64,000 nt of DNA from assembly GCF_910592395.1 (NCBI RefSeq), contig NC_088323.1, positions 11,147,501 to 11,211,500 on the forward strand, given 5' to 3'. The notes below the pieces were generated by a model, which was not told the origin of the DNA, searched no databases, and saw only the letters and a program-made list of their open reading frames with translations. The DNA is from Lineus longissimus. Lineage: Eukaryota; Nemertea; Pilidiophora; Heteronemertea; Lineidae. Position numbers and translations under genes: made by a program. Shown in pieces: positions 1-11,558 of the stretch; position 1 is the stretch's first letter, and every line of letters begins with the position of its first letter.

Positions 1-340
1 TCAAGTTTGGTGCGATCTGATTTGCCGTTTGGCCTCCAGGGAGGGGGCCAAATCCTAAATTCTTCAAAATGCCGTTATTCCTAGTAATGACTTGCCCGAT
101 TGGCACCAATTTTATATCATAGGTACATCTAATTCTAACAACCATTCAATGTGTCACCCGGGTCTTCTTTGATTTGACCTACTTTTCAAGGTCACAGAGG
201 TCGAATGTACTGTAAATTGGCCATTTTGGGGAAATTGTAATTGCTTGGACCTACATCAAACCTAACACTACATGACACAATACCATGCTCTTTATCCATC
301 TTTCCTCCACATGAGGTGAGCACAATGGCCCTGGCCATTT
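1..340 (+). repeat. 3' end of a 301-bp-monomer Helentron-like element
   Basis: This is the terminal part of the repeat family that is complete at 11559-12650. By eye it matches about 12312-12650 with only a handful of substitutions. It contains the monomer core with TTCAAGGTCACAGAGGTC near 186 and ends in the family 3' signature: GGTGAGC, then the hairpin AATGGCC-CT-GGCCATT, then a T run. It is cut by the window edge. The near identity to a copy 12 kb away points to recent amplification or duplication. Confidence 0.8.
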
Positions 341-1539
341 TTTTTCTCTTCCATGATGATCCCAGACTGTCCGCATCGTTCTGTGACTTGCTGGTTTGTG
401 AAATCAAGCGCATCGAAGCATTGGAGGTCTATCATGTTTCAGGCCGTATTCAGAAGGACCTTTTGATCGTTTGAATTTCTTACTATTGCCGCATGGGATG
501 CTCTGGTTTTGTGCATACAGTTCAGCTTTAAGTTACACACCATAAGGGTAGCCCTCGAGCATATGATTTGATCATGACCACTTAGAAATGTAGCTATTGC
601 CTTCATGCAGAAGGTAGAGGGTGGCCCATTTTGTATCCAGGGGCAAGTCTCAGTTCTTGAACAGACGACTGACAAAAGTTCTACCACCCAGTTATGCATT
701 TTTCCCAAGTCGCCGTAGTGGTTGTCATTTGTCATTTGTGATTGGCCAGCCATGTGATACACGGTGGTAGGATTACAAGGTACTATGTTACAAATAATCG
801 CACTGATGTGGATTACACAATTTCATGTTTGTGATGGATATATTACAGCTTATAAGAGGTATGTGATCACTGCGTGTTTCTTGCAATTTGGTGAGTTTTG
901 ACTTTTATTTGAATGGGACCAATCAGCTACCACACATAGAATGGCTTCCTTTTGTGATATGATTTGCATAACATGATACCCCTGGCAAATAGCTTTCCTC
1001 AGATGAAATAGATATTCATTTGAGAAGCATTAATTATCAATTGTCCTCAGTTCAGTTCATCCATGTAACCCAAAAAGGACTTTATCCGTGATCAGCCTAT
1101 AACTTATAATCTCAGTTCATGCAATATTTGGAAAAAGGCACACCTTAGACGTCTTGGAGGTGACCAATTCTAAACTTCGTCAACCCCCACAGTATGATTC
1201 AATAGCAAAGTGACTGATTTTCTTAATTTTGGCATTTGGATGTTATGGAGCATAAGAGAGAAATGCCACCTTCTTCACATCTCGCTCGATGGATAGTACT
1301 TGATTCGTGTGGAAACCAGTCCACTGAGGGTCAATACTAGTAATTCAGACCCTATTCATTCTACATGTACATAACCACATTTTTAAGAAATTAACCAATA
1401 AATTAACCAAGTATGAGCCATAATAGAGAGCTGGACTACTTCAATCTATAATTGACCACAAATGGTGGCTGTTCCAACAAGTGTTTTCTCCTGTTCACAT
1501 AGCTGCTTTCTGGCCAAGTTAATTTATTTTCCCTAATTA
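341..1539. other. Unique-looking intergenic sequence, no feature recognised
   Basis: I see no credible coding exon, inverted repeat or tandem repeat here. The reading frames are short and show no domain. The sequence is moderately AT-rich and may be upstream sequence of the small gene starting near 1806. Confidence 0.5.
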
Positions 1540-1573
1540 TGACTCCAGCTCCTCCCTCTGGGAGCTGGAGTCA
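1540..1573. repeat. Perfect 13-bp stem-loop
   Basis: TGACTCCAGCTCC at 1540-1552 pairs perfectly with GGAGCTGGAGTCA at 1561-1573 around an 8-nt loop. It sits about 230 bp upstream of a TATA box. It could be a transposon 3' hairpin, a structured upstream element or a small-RNA precursor stem; nothing in the sequence decides between these. Confidence 0.6.
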
Positions 1574-1598
1574 GTATTGTTTTCGCTCAGGTTTCTCG

Positions 1599-1840
1599 TC
1601 CAATCACGTGACCTCTCTAACACTCGATAATGCACTCTTTTCGTCCACTGTTTTAGGCCAATCTTCGGCATGAACATGAAATCTAATAAGCGCAGTACTT
1701 AAATCAGATGTTTCTTTCGCCTTGAAAACATTCCTGGGTAAAATCCATTGAGATTAGCCGAGTTAATCTACTTTTTCCGTGCTTAAAATCTCTGCCGCTG
1801 AATTCTATAAATAGAAACTATTAACATCGCGGCAGTGTGG
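1599..1840 (+). promoter_or_regulatory. Putative TATA promoter with upstream CCAAT/E-box
   Basis: A canonical TATA box (TATAAATAG) lies at 1806-1814, 57 bp before the first ATG (1871). About 200 bp upstream, near 1600, CCAATCACGTGAC combines a CCAAT box with a CACGTG E-box. The spacing suits an RNA polymerase II promoter for the two-exon ORF at 1871-2278. The assignment rests only on motif and position. Confidence 0.45.
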
Positions 1841-1870
1841 TTCCCATTGTGCGCCCTCCCACTTCACACC

Positions 1871-2278
1871 ATGTCAGGAAGTTTTACGGAGAGGGAGGGC
1901 GTGCGGTAAGAAGAATGGCCAAAATGACGTCACGTTTTCCTGGCAATGCCTCTTGCCAGACCAGTCAAACATTGGGAAAGCATCTTTAATTCAGACAACG
2001 TTAGAACTGGAAAAACGAATATGTTAATTTGCAAAAGTAAAAGCAGATTTCACCACTAACCAGTCAAATCAGAATACGACGGCGCAAAATGTTCTCGCCT
2101 TCCTCCTGCTAAAAAAACCTTGTTCCCGCACTCCTATTTTAATTTATGCCCATCGTTCAACTAGTCTTCTCTCCCCAGGTGCCTCACGGACCTTCAGGTT
2201 CCCATACTCAAGACCAACTCTTACGATATCGCCCTCAAAACTACCCTGGAGTCAAGAATTCACAGGTGCTGCCTGTGA
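1871..2278 (+). CDS. Small two-exon ORF downstream of a TATA box, function unknown
   Basis: Exon 1 (1871-1905) starts at an ATG in ACACCATGT context and ends at a strong donor (CG|GTAAGA). A pyrimidine-rich acceptor (TTCTCTCCCCAG) ends at 2178. Joining them in phase 2 keeps one frame open to TGA at 2276-2278 and gives a 44-residue basic protein that begins MSGSFTEREGV and ends RIHRCCL. AATAAA sites follow near 2441 and 2717. I recognise no domain, signal peptide or membrane segment. The promoter, splice pair and open joined frame agree, but a protein this short could arise by chance, and exon 2 could continue through another donor (CACAG|GTGCTG) at about 2265. It could also be a fragment of a longer gene or a non-coding transcript. 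Confidence 0.35.
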
Positions 2279-2848
2279 AATCTCAGTTCTAGTTTTACAT
2301 TGATGTTGATAAATAACAATGCTTTTTATCATGTCAATGTTATTATATGGTTGATCCTGTCACTGACTGCCTTTTGTCTGGCTGCGGCATAATTTTTCTT
2401 GCCTTTTTAAGAACCTTTACTTTTTCACATGATTTGTCTAATAAAATCATCGATTCCAATGACATTTTCTCTCGCACCTACCTATATTGTACTAGGACCT
2501 ACAATCTAACTTAACTATATAAGTTTCGTTTCAAAAGTTATTTCCAACTGTGTAAAATTTGACTTGGTCAAACGTACGTAAGCCAACTTGGTAAGTGACC
2601 ATCCCCTTTATCGCAGATATTGACATTGTATAGTTATATTTCTTGATTGAGTGCATTGTAAAACTATTCTTAATGATTAGTCATACACTGTGCCTATTTC
2701 ATGGTGCATTTGAGAATAATAAAGTAATTTTTCAAGTATGAAAAACATGATTGGAAATCGGACTGCATGGCTTGTGCATATTGTCGTGGGAAGATAAGAT
2801 GCCGTCAATTTCTGAGCACATGAGGTCGAGCCAGAAACCCACAATATA
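2279..2848. other. AT-rich intergenic stretch with possible poly(A) signals
   Basis: No ORF or repeat is recognisable. AATAAA hexamers near 2441 and 2717 on the + strand could serve the small upstream ORF. Confidence 0.4.
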
Positions 2849-3353
2849 CTCTAGTTACTTCTCTCTAAGCCCGGTCCGACAGGTTCATTAACTCTTGGCA
2901 TAACCGGCCCCAATACACAATGGACTGAGCAGGGCCTTTGTGGATTGGCTGGCATTTGTCGGTTGTCGCTGGTGGTGGCAAGTTGATTGACAGTGGTGGA
3001 TAATTTTTATTTTAATACGATGACTTGAAACTGATCATGGTGACCTATCCACGAGACACTATCCTGTATTGTGTGGTGGATCCATTTCTAATCAGTCCAT
3101 GTGGTATTGGGCTACGGGGTGGTTCAGAAAAAATGCCCAAAGCAAATTGCCAAACTCTTATGCTTGTGAGAAAATCTTCGAAACCACCATGTACATGTAC
3201 ATGTAGCCGTATGGAAATACGGTTCAATGCTTCTGTCCGTATTGATTTTACAGGAAGACTAAAAAAACAATCGTTTTCATTTCAACGCTCAATGTATTAT
3301 AACCACTAACACAATGCGTTTTAATTCAGAATTTAATCACAACACTGACAATA

Positions 3354-3426
3354 GGGAGGTTTCGCAAATTCGCCGGACTACGAAGTACGAACTACGAATT
3401 TCTACTTCGAATTTGCGAAACCTCCC
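3354..3426. mobile_element. Tiny TA-flanked hairpin MITE
   Basis: GGGAGGTTTCGCAAATTCG at 3354-3372 is repeated in perfect reverse complement at 3408-3426, and both ends are bordered by TA. The whole unit is about 75 bp and would fold into a single hairpin. TA flanks and size fit a minimal mariner-type MITE; no coding capacity. Confidence 0.6.
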
Positions 3427-4011
3427 TAATAGCTTAGGCCTAAAAAAAAATGCTGCGTTTCGGATCACCTCAATAATAAATTTTAGGGTAGGACGGTCGG
3501 AAGATTATTTTATTTTATTTTTTTCCTCAATAGTACTTTATGATTGAAATTCACACTCAAAAGTACTGTTTGTTGCTCGACGCATTTGCCGTCGTGAATT
3601 TCGAAGCCTACGCATATCCTACCTGCTTATAATCAGGCCTTTCAATTACATCTTTTGGGATACACCTTCTAATTTTTTACCCTAATTTGGGCTCACCCTG
3701 TAAGTCTTAATTTGGGCTTAAAATGACGCGTAACGCCAATTTTTGAGAAAGAGATTAAGAGAAAATACTTTAAATATAGCAGTTTAGTAGTATTTCATGC
3801 AATTATGGCAAATACTACTACACAATAACTATTTTATGGCAGTATAAAATACAACCTAAAATTCCATTATTTTTTTATTTTTTTTTTAAATCTAGGGTCG
3901 GGGCTTTTCGGTAGGGTCGGTCGTGCGACCCGAAACAGAGCATTTTTTTTGTTTAGGCCTTACAGATTCCCTCGTGATACGGACACATTTCATGTTCTTA
4001 GGCTTAGTCAA

Positions 4012-5336
4012 TCACTCAATGTCAATTTCGTGTTCAGCAATGTCCACCAATTCAAGTCCTGGCTCCTGTTCGTCCTCGTCCAAAGCATTCAGGGGTCCAG
4101 CGTCGATGGGTGCAGGGCGGAATGCAGCCTCAAATCCGTTTACGATAACCTGCTGATCTACAGCTTCCCAGGCTTGGCTTACAATGTTTACAACGTCTCT
4201 TAGTCCTATCCTATCGCACTGGCCGGCTTCATTCGTGTTGTCCCTTTTCCAGTTCTTCCACTGGGTTCGTGCGTGGCACTTAAAAGACTTCATGACAGCG
4301 ACGTCAAGGGGCTGCACAAGAGACGTGCATCCTGCCAGAATGAATTGAAGAATGCCAGCCATCTCGGTCACTCTCATGCCAAAGCCTTCCGTTTGATGGA
4401 CACGGTATCGGTCTACAAGGAGAAGAAACTCGTCGGGCTGCTGCTCAGTGACGTGCGGTTCGAAAACTTCATCGAGCCAGTGATGAACAGTTTCCTCCTT
4501 CATCCATCCCGTCGCAGAGGAGGTCACCTTGACGTTGGCAGGCAAGTCTTCTTGCAGTAAGGCATTCAGCTGATGGACAAAGCCTCTTCTTGGGAACGTA
4601 ACGTGGGCATCTAATTTTCCGCCAGTTGCTGTGATGCAAAGCGTGACTGTACACCCCAGTTTGGTGTTGGACCTTGATGTTCGGACGTCGAAGGACTAGG
4701 CTCCCTTGGTATTTGCAGTGTACATCGGTCGGATCTCAAAAAGGAGAAATGTCTGGTCCATATTGAACACGACTCTCATCTGGATGTTGAAACGGTCGAT
4801 GGTACCAGTTGCATCATTTCGGAAGACTTCAACTCGGGCTGCAGCATCAGCAGGCAACGTCGTGGTGTTGTTATTAGTTTTTGGCAAGGTGATCCTCTTC
4901 CGCTTCATAAAACCTTCCACCCAGCCAACGGATGCATGGAACTCATGGTACTCGGGTCTTGCTTGGACTATGGCCTGTCTCCGGTTCTCTGGTGTCTCAT
5001 TCCACCATTCATCAAATATCGTCATGGCTTTCTCCTTTATGTCCTGGATAGCAAGAGGAACCTTTCATGGATACGATCTTCAACCAATGGCCAGAGACCA
5101 ACCAGTCGCTCTTTCACAGTTCTGTCGCTGCCTCTGCCGTCTGCTTCTTGATCTTGTAGGTGTTGTAGATGCCACTTTCGGAGAGTTTGGACTGGAATGT
5201 TGTAGTTTGCCGCAAACTCTGTCATGGTGTTGACGGTGCCATTCAGCAGGGCTGCCTCTAGGTCTCTCAGATAGGCGATTTTCTCGTGGACGGAATAGCT
5301 CCTCCGACGTTTTGGCAATGGTTCTTGAGGTTCCAT
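4012..5336 (-). pseudogene. Pogo/Tigger-like transposase with two disabling lesions
   Basis: The product would bind the element ends and move it by cut-and-paste in the nucleus. The start at 5336 opens a psq/HTH-like region (EKIAYLRDLEAAL, then NYNIPVQTLRKW). A CENP-B-type HTH follows (ASVGWVEGFMKRKRITL), and then a DDE_1 core. The three acidic positions of pogo enzymes are visible: NMDQT, LVDRYRVH and QPLDV. The frame is broken twice. Near 5040-5055 a 1-nt shift links the first block to IKEKAMTIFDEWW. At 4696-4698 a TAG replaces what in relatives is probably a Trp codon before SFDVRTS. The acidic C-terminus ends near 4012. Two simple lesions and intact termini suggest recent inactivation. 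A related core lies at 43274-43888 and a related N-terminus at 29852-30300. Confidence 0.85.
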
Positions 5337-5994
5337 GTCGATTATTGAAGTCTGTCTGAGGATAGGGTAGTTGGCATCGGTTTATATAGGGCCAAAACCC
5401 CCAATATAGTGATAAAGTAAAAGAAATAGACAACATTTTTTGTGCCTTAATTGAACGCCATACATCACTCATGTCACTTCTTTATTTCACTGATGACTAC
5501 ACTGTTTCATCACTCATGTCACCTTTTACATCGTTTCCAGAAATAAAGCACCCAGCGTTTTCTTATAAGGTACATTACACTGACAATGACTGATGTCTAG
5601 GATTAGGCCTGGCAAAGAATCACACATGTGAGAATGATCCTTTATTTAAGCATAGAAACACCGAGTGTAAACAGTACAGCCTAAACATCGTTTTAGAGTA
5701 AAACAGAAAGTTAGCATGCACTTTTTTGAAATACCCTGTATAGGCATGCGTTTTGAATCATCCAGTCAATCAAAGTGCAGATTTTATGAACCCATGGGCC
5801 TAATTGTTTGAATTCTTCCTTTGAAATAGACACGGTCTAGACCACTAAGCCATGACCATGCATGGCCATCAGTGGGCGACGTGGTGCCATTCACACATTG
5901 GTCAATCGTGTTGAATAGAGTCGAGAACCACGTTATTGTGTAGGCTATGCCTTGCATATTCGAAAACCGGGCTTAGAGAGAAGTAACTAGAGTA

Positions 5995-6330
5995 TAATAT
6001 GTATCCTTGTTATGAGTACCTATCATAAAAATATTATCGAAAAACAAGTCAATAATAAGCGAGATATTGCACTTTTCACTTCAGAATCAGATCCGACCGA
6101 AATTCGGCGTCGGAGGTTATCAGATGAAGGGAGTCTCATGAACCAAATTACAAGTTCATAATTTAAGTGATTAAGAAACGTGCCATGGTTACACTCAAAC
6201 GGCTTATTTACGCTACTTGACCTCTGTGACCTTGAAAAGTAGGTCAAATCAAAAATCAGCAAAATGTGTGATGTGTCCTTGTTAGGAGAACCTATCATAT
6301 CAAGAAAAGTTGGGGTTTTTTAACATAGTT
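5995..6330 (-). repeat. 301-bp-family fragment, inverted
   Basis: Read on the minus strand this contains the monomer signatures, including the TTCAAGGTCACAGAGGTCAA core (near 6222-6241) and the 'tcctaacaaggacacatcacac' type segment. It directly abuts the TA at the pogo right end, so the pogo element probably inserted into or beside it. Confidence 0.7.
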
Positions 6331-7260
6331 TTTTTTAAACATTTGCCTCCGTTTTGGTACTTTTCAGTCAAGTATTCAAGGTACCAAAGATTCCCCATCA
6401 GCTATCACAACGCACTGATATTCTTGAGTACCGAGTCTAGTAGGCTCAAATATTTTTAGTAAATCGCCACATTTTTGGCACTGCATACATTTGTGTACAC
6501 AAGACTACAATAGGGGCAATAGGGGTCAATATAGGCAGGGAGAATATGATTCAATATCATGTCTGCATTGCAGAATGACATGACGTATGTGCACATCATG
6601 GCAATACAACATGCATGCATCAGTCTGTGACAGTGTGACACTGTGACACGCATGCATCAGTCATTGACACCATGATTGTAGCTAATAAGGCCCTTTGCCA
6701 GATATGCATGTGTTGGGCAAACAAACCATCTTTCAATAGCTCTTCATGGTCAGATTGATCGAGACACCAGACATTGGTAAATAATTTTTTTAACAAACTT
6801 TCCTGCGGAATTATGTTGGACAAATGATACAATAAAAACTGGGAAAGTAATAAGGATGATTGGTAAACTTTAAGTATGATATGATATGATATTACACGAG
6901 CCGCTGATCGTGCACAATGGTGGAGGTGATTAAATTTTTTGGTCAGGAACCGGCAGACAACAGGATCCGAGGTAAATTAGGGTACGGTCCGAAATTAAAC
7001 ACGAACTGAAAAAATATCAAGTACGACCCAAGAATTATGACGATACGAGCCATGGGATTTAGGTGACGATCGGGAGTTTGGACTGCGATTCATCGGGCCG
7101 ACCTTGGCCAGTACAGTGCTAGGACACGACCATTGTTCAATTCGATGACAGTACGACACAATACTTAATTCTGGTACTATCTGTACTACAGCACGTTTCC
7201 TAACCGGCATTAATTCTTAGCCATCAAATATCATTAGACTCTTAACCGTTTACTCTTTAT
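6331..7260. other. Intergenic, no gene recognised
   Basis: Short ORFs only. A local dyad of GTGACA/TGTCAC words occurs near 6625-6660. Nothing else supports a feature. Confidence 0.4.
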
Positions 7261-7615
7261 CAGTTGGAAGAGAACACTGTTGCCCGAGAGAAAGTCGAGT
7301 GAGATGCTCTGACGCGACTGATGTGTAGTTTCAGTTGGAAGAGAACAACATTGCCTGATAGAAAGTCTAGTGAGATGCTCCAACACGACAGATTTGCAGT
7401 ATCAGTTGGAAGAGAACAATGTTGCCTCAAAGAAAGTCCAGTGAGATGCTCTGACATGACTGATGTGCAGTATCAGTTGGAAGAGCACAATGTTGCCTCA
7501 GAGAAAGTCCAGTGAGATGCTCTGACATGACTGATGTGCAGTATCAGTAGGAAGAGAACAACGTTGACGAAGAGCAAGTCCAGTGAGATGCTCCCACACG
7601 ACTGATGTGCAGTAT
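7261..7615 (+). repeat. Tandem array, five units of exactly 71 bp
   Basis: CAGTTGGAAGAG-type unit starts fall at 7261, 7332, 7403, 7474 and 7545, an exact 71-bp period, and the fifth unit ends at 7615. Units differ by point changes only. The array stops where the retroelement-like sequence shared with 36569 begins, so it may be part of that element's 5' region or its target. There are no unique spacers, so it is not CRISPR-like. Confidence 0.9.
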
Positions 7616-9770
7616 CATTTTATGTCGTTCATACTCTACCCAGGTCATATTTTGCATGTGTAATCTTATCGGACACAGCCGAGGAAAAATTAATCAATTT
7701 ATAATAGAAAAATGATTAGCTAGTTCACGTAGCTACACCTAGGCGGCGCCCCAATACAGCCTCTGCCTCGTGAAAGCCGCCATTACTCATATTTTTTCCT
7801 TGGCGCTTTGTTGCACAATTCGCCGAGTTTCTCCCGTAAATACAGCTAGATTAGAGCCGTTTCGGGTTGAAGAAGGACCTTCCGGGGACACCTTTCAGTT
7901 GAAGGTATTCTCTGGACGCGTGTGAGATCGTTCCTTTTCCATTTTCTCCCCGTTTTTTATCTTTGTGAGTGGTTTTTATCCACTTGAATTATATAAAGTT
8001 CCAGTATCTTCACGTGACCCAAAAAAGAAAAAGTTCACCCTGCTGCGTAGCTGTGGTGTATATATATAAAATTGTTTTATATTATCAGAATATATTAGGA
8101 TGGTTTTATTCCAGTCCTTATTATCTTCGTTTCCTTTTTCTCTGGGGTTTCCGCAGTGCCTCCGAATTGGTGATCGCCGGGTGTCCGGTGTGTCGGGAAT
8201 TCATAGCCCCCACCCCGTTCCTTCCCTGGGTCAGGGTACTGACAAGTCGGTCCCTGTTGGGTTGAGCAGTTCTGCCCCCGGGGTGACTTCTCCTTCTCCC
8301 GGTACTTCTGGGAAGAAGTTGAAGAGGTCTGTGCGGAGAGGGCCTAGAAAGCCTGGTCGGGGGAAGTCTTCGTCTCCCCCCTCCCTTTCCTCCGCCGGGA
8401 CCCCCGCTCTTCAGCGGCGAGGTCCCCGGGTCTCTGGAGAGGTTTTGCCCTCACCCGACCCCGTCCCCCAGGCTGGGAACCCCGCCTTCGGGGCTGTACC
8501 CCCTGGGGAGGTCTCGTCGTGGAGCATCGGATCAGGGTTTGGGGTTTGACCAGTTCCTCCAGCTCTCCAACGTTGAGAACCCTGGATCCGCTCCCAGCCT
8601 TTTCAGGCCGGTGAGCAGCGCCTCCACGGGTATAAGAGCCGTCTGTCCTTACAGATGTGCTCCCCTGTCCCCCTCCGGGGCTTTCGATGGGGTTGCGACC
8701 GCTCACATCCTTGGGCGTAACTGGGACTGCCAGTCCCCTCTCGTCGTCTGCGGTTGCCCCGGGGGACCACCATCCCTTCGCCATTGGACGGGCGGCACGC
8801 CCGACATCTTGTCCCTCCCTAGGGACGATGGTTCCTCCTTTGGCATCCCCTGGTGGTGCAGGGCCTCAGTTCACCGCCCCATCCCTGCCGCCCTTTTCCT
8901 TGCCGGGAGGTGTCTTGCCTGGTGTAGGGGCTTGGCGAGGGCGCATTGTGCGCGGGTGAGGGATCCACGTGTCCGCCCGCCTTGGGTGCGGTTAGGCTGA
9001 CCATTTTGTCGGTACGCCCCCACCCTGTCCCGTCTGGTCATGCTGGGGTTGAGGACGGGTCGGTTTCACTGACTCGCTCCCCCTCCCCCCTCCCATGCCT
9101 GCCCCATGGGAGACCTTTCGGGACCCTCGTCCAAAATTATCCGCTGGCCTTACGGCTGAGGCAGATGATTCAGCGCCTCACGGATCACCTGGGCAAGCGG
9201 CCTGTGGCTTTTGACCTAGGTCATCAGCCTATGGAATGCGAATTATCCGACTCACATTCCCCTTCTGGCCCGGCCTCGCAGGCCGATTTCCCCTCGGGGA
9301 GTGAGGACCCCACCATGGTGGCGGGCATGTGCGATCTTCGCGCTCTAGTTTGGCAGTATGTGCCGCTAGTCTTGTCCTCTCCCGACGCTTTACCCCGCGC
9401 TCGGTCGAGTCCTCTTCGATCTCTTCCGGGATTCCTCCGAGCAGGAACCGGACGCGGTCCAGGACAGGGCATTCCAAGAATTGCCCCCGTCCCGGCCCTG
9501 ATTCGAGCCTCCACTTGGTTGGACTCGGCTCTCACGGACACAGCTCCGTCCTGCGGGGGTCACCAGCGCGCCTTGGTCTCGACTTTACCGTCGACCGGAC
9601 CGGGCGCCTGGACACAGGCTGGGAAGTGCTTCACCACCTCTTCCCCCCGAGCCTTGCGTATCGTCCCGAATACTATCGGGTCTCTCCGTCGGGATCTGAT
9701 CCGGTGTCTTTGCCACGTGACTAAAGCGTCATCAATATCTTATGCAAATGACCTTGTGAGCTATAAATAG
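7616..9770 (+). mobile_element. Retroelement-like sequence with GC-rich Ser/Pro-rich gag-like region, copy 1
   Basis: The segment from TTTTATGTC near 7620 to about 8535 matches 36569-37500 at roughly 85-90% by eye. It comprises a leader of about 480 bp and then an abrupt change to very GC-rich sequence. In the latter, one frame (8100-8549) encodes a Ser/Pro/Gly/Arg-rich chain with GTSGKKLKRSVRRGPRKPG, and similar low-complexity frames run to about 9725. This composition resembles the gag-like ORF1 of DIRS or LTR retrotransposons, but I see no zinc knuckle, protease, reverse transcriptase or recombinase. A 5' fragment of a retroelement is the best guess. A GC-rich host exon family is the alternative. 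Confidence 0.45.
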
Positions 9771-11558
9771 TAACTTCGCGGGATGCTATTGAGCATTCAG
9801 AAATATAAAATTGCCATGCACTACCAGAAGCCTACAGAGGCCTTAAGACCTCAGGGAGCCAGATATGTGCACATTCGTTTCATTATTCTAAATCTACCTA
9901 AGGCCAAACAAAAATATACATTTTGTTCCCATGACCGGACCAACTCAATTTTTAGGTGCCGACTCGACCCAATTCATTGGATTAGGAGTAAAACTAAATC
10001 CTAAGATCTACCGACCGCTGACCGTATATCCGAAAAACGCCAACCCAAAAGAATTTTATTCTAAACATAATAATGATATTTTGGATGAATATTTACTGTG
10101 TTGTGAACTTGATTTCAATTGGGCCTTATGGTTTGGCCGACTTCAACATTTCATCACACAAATAGATCGTTAAACATGCAGCCCATATTTCAAAAACCTG
10201 CAGCTATAATATTCAACATCATTTTTATTTCTTTGTGTCCAGCACAGAATACTCTTTCCAATGCAATATAGTAGGAAAAGTAATTCCTTCCCACTATGGA
10301 GATATTTACTTAAATATCTTACAGCGACTATGATTTGGTAACTCTTCCAGACCACATGGTGTATCAACGATCTTTTCCTGCTACATTGTTGCAATGGGTG
10401 GCTTTTCATAGCCCTGTTAATATAGGCAGGTCAGTTATGTCTAAAAGTAGCACTGTGGACTGCAGCGGCTGCTTTGAAGTTTTAATCGAGCAGTGTGTGT
10501 TGAGGGTGCATAAATTATTGCCATGGCAACGCTTATCAATCACTCGAGGTGGCAGCTTTGAGGTTTTAATGTCTACGGCCGCCGTGCTGACAATGTTTTT
10601 TGGCAGCATGGTACGGCAGGATCATTCAAAGGGCAGGGCCAAGTATACCGGTATAGGGCATATGGTGCACAAAAGCCATGCGCGGCGTAGTGCCCTTTGG
10701 GCAAGACTACAGTTACACAATGGCGAATCTTATAATAGGGAGGGATGATTCGGCCTACAAAAATGTCTGGGCCGACCGACAGAAACTACCGTTAGCGGTG
10801 ATGGGGCCTGCCCGAGACCATCACATTATTCTCTGGTAGGCCGCGTTAATAGCGTATTGGAGATTCTATGCGGTCGGCCCATATAAAAGCCCTAGGCCTA
10901 TAGGCCGAGGCCTACAAAAAATGGTACGGTAGCATTCAAGCATTTGAAATACTAGCATATACCCGTGGCGCGGGCTGTTCGAGGTATAAAAATTGGATTG
11001 TGTGGGTGTTTGTATGTTGTGGGTTTGGTGTAAATGGGGTGCTGGTTTGTGGGTAACACTTTTTTGATGAGTCGAGTGTAATACTTCTTGAAAACGGAAC
11101 TATGTAACCATGTACATGATGTACAGGCGTCCACAATGCTAAACCAATTCTCCGAAAACCAAGATGGTGCAGACTGGTGATGTACTCGATATCAACCAGC
11201 GATTAGCGCCAGAATGGTTCAAGTTACCGGTGTGTGCGTAAATCTTGTCTCCCATTGGGAACATTCCACTGTTTTTCTGTGTAAAATGTCTCCAGTGTTG
11301 TTGTTGTTGCTAACAGTAAACTATGATGCGGCCTCACTGGAATCCCCTACTTACTTATACTTCTAACAACAACAACAAACAACTACTGCAACTACCAACT
11401 ACTGTACATGATGTGATCATGAAAACTGGACTACAAAATGCATGATATTGTCGCAATGACTTTATTCAAAGTACTCAAACATACCTATTAACCTCCCTTG
11501 TGTAAAACTACATCATGTCAGTTGATAATGGATGACAGTAGAGGTGAAACCAGGCTTA
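9771..11558. other. Intergenic, no gene recognised
   Basis: The longest frame (10335-10748 +) is 137 codons with no recognisable domain, and it lies where GC content rises. AGGCCT palindromes cluster near 10890-10915. The sequence 11280-11400 has CAA/TTG-rich simple stretches. I find no supported exon. Confidence 0.4.

Larger units (their letters stand above)
2849..5992 (-). mobile_element. Pogo-type (IS630-Tc1-mariner) DNA transposon, near full length
   Basis: Inverted termini starting CTCTAGTTACTTCTCTCTAA (2849 inward; reverse complement ending at 5992) are flanked by TA on both sides (2847-2848, 5993-5994), the target site of this superfamily. They enclose a pogo/Tigger-like transposase on the minus strand. 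Length is 3144 bp. The same CTCTAG terminus recurs on the deletion derivative at 42774-44228. The left part also holds a nested 75-bp hairpin element (3354-3426) and AT-rich sequence. The right end abuts a minus-strand fragment of the 301-bp repeat family. Confidence 0.85.

Noticed and set aside
7261-7615. Regularly spaced repeats resembling a CRISPR array
   Set aside because: The whole 71-bp unit repeats without variable spacers, and the context is eukaryotic. It is a tandem repeat.
8100-9770. Several long overlapping ORFs on both strands
   Set aside because: They arise because GC-rich low-complexity sequence has few stops. Only the frame conserved with the second copy (8100-8549) has any support.
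10335-10748. 137-codon ORF as a protein gene
   Set aside because: No recognisable domain or neighbouring gene signals; composition gives no coding bias that I can see.
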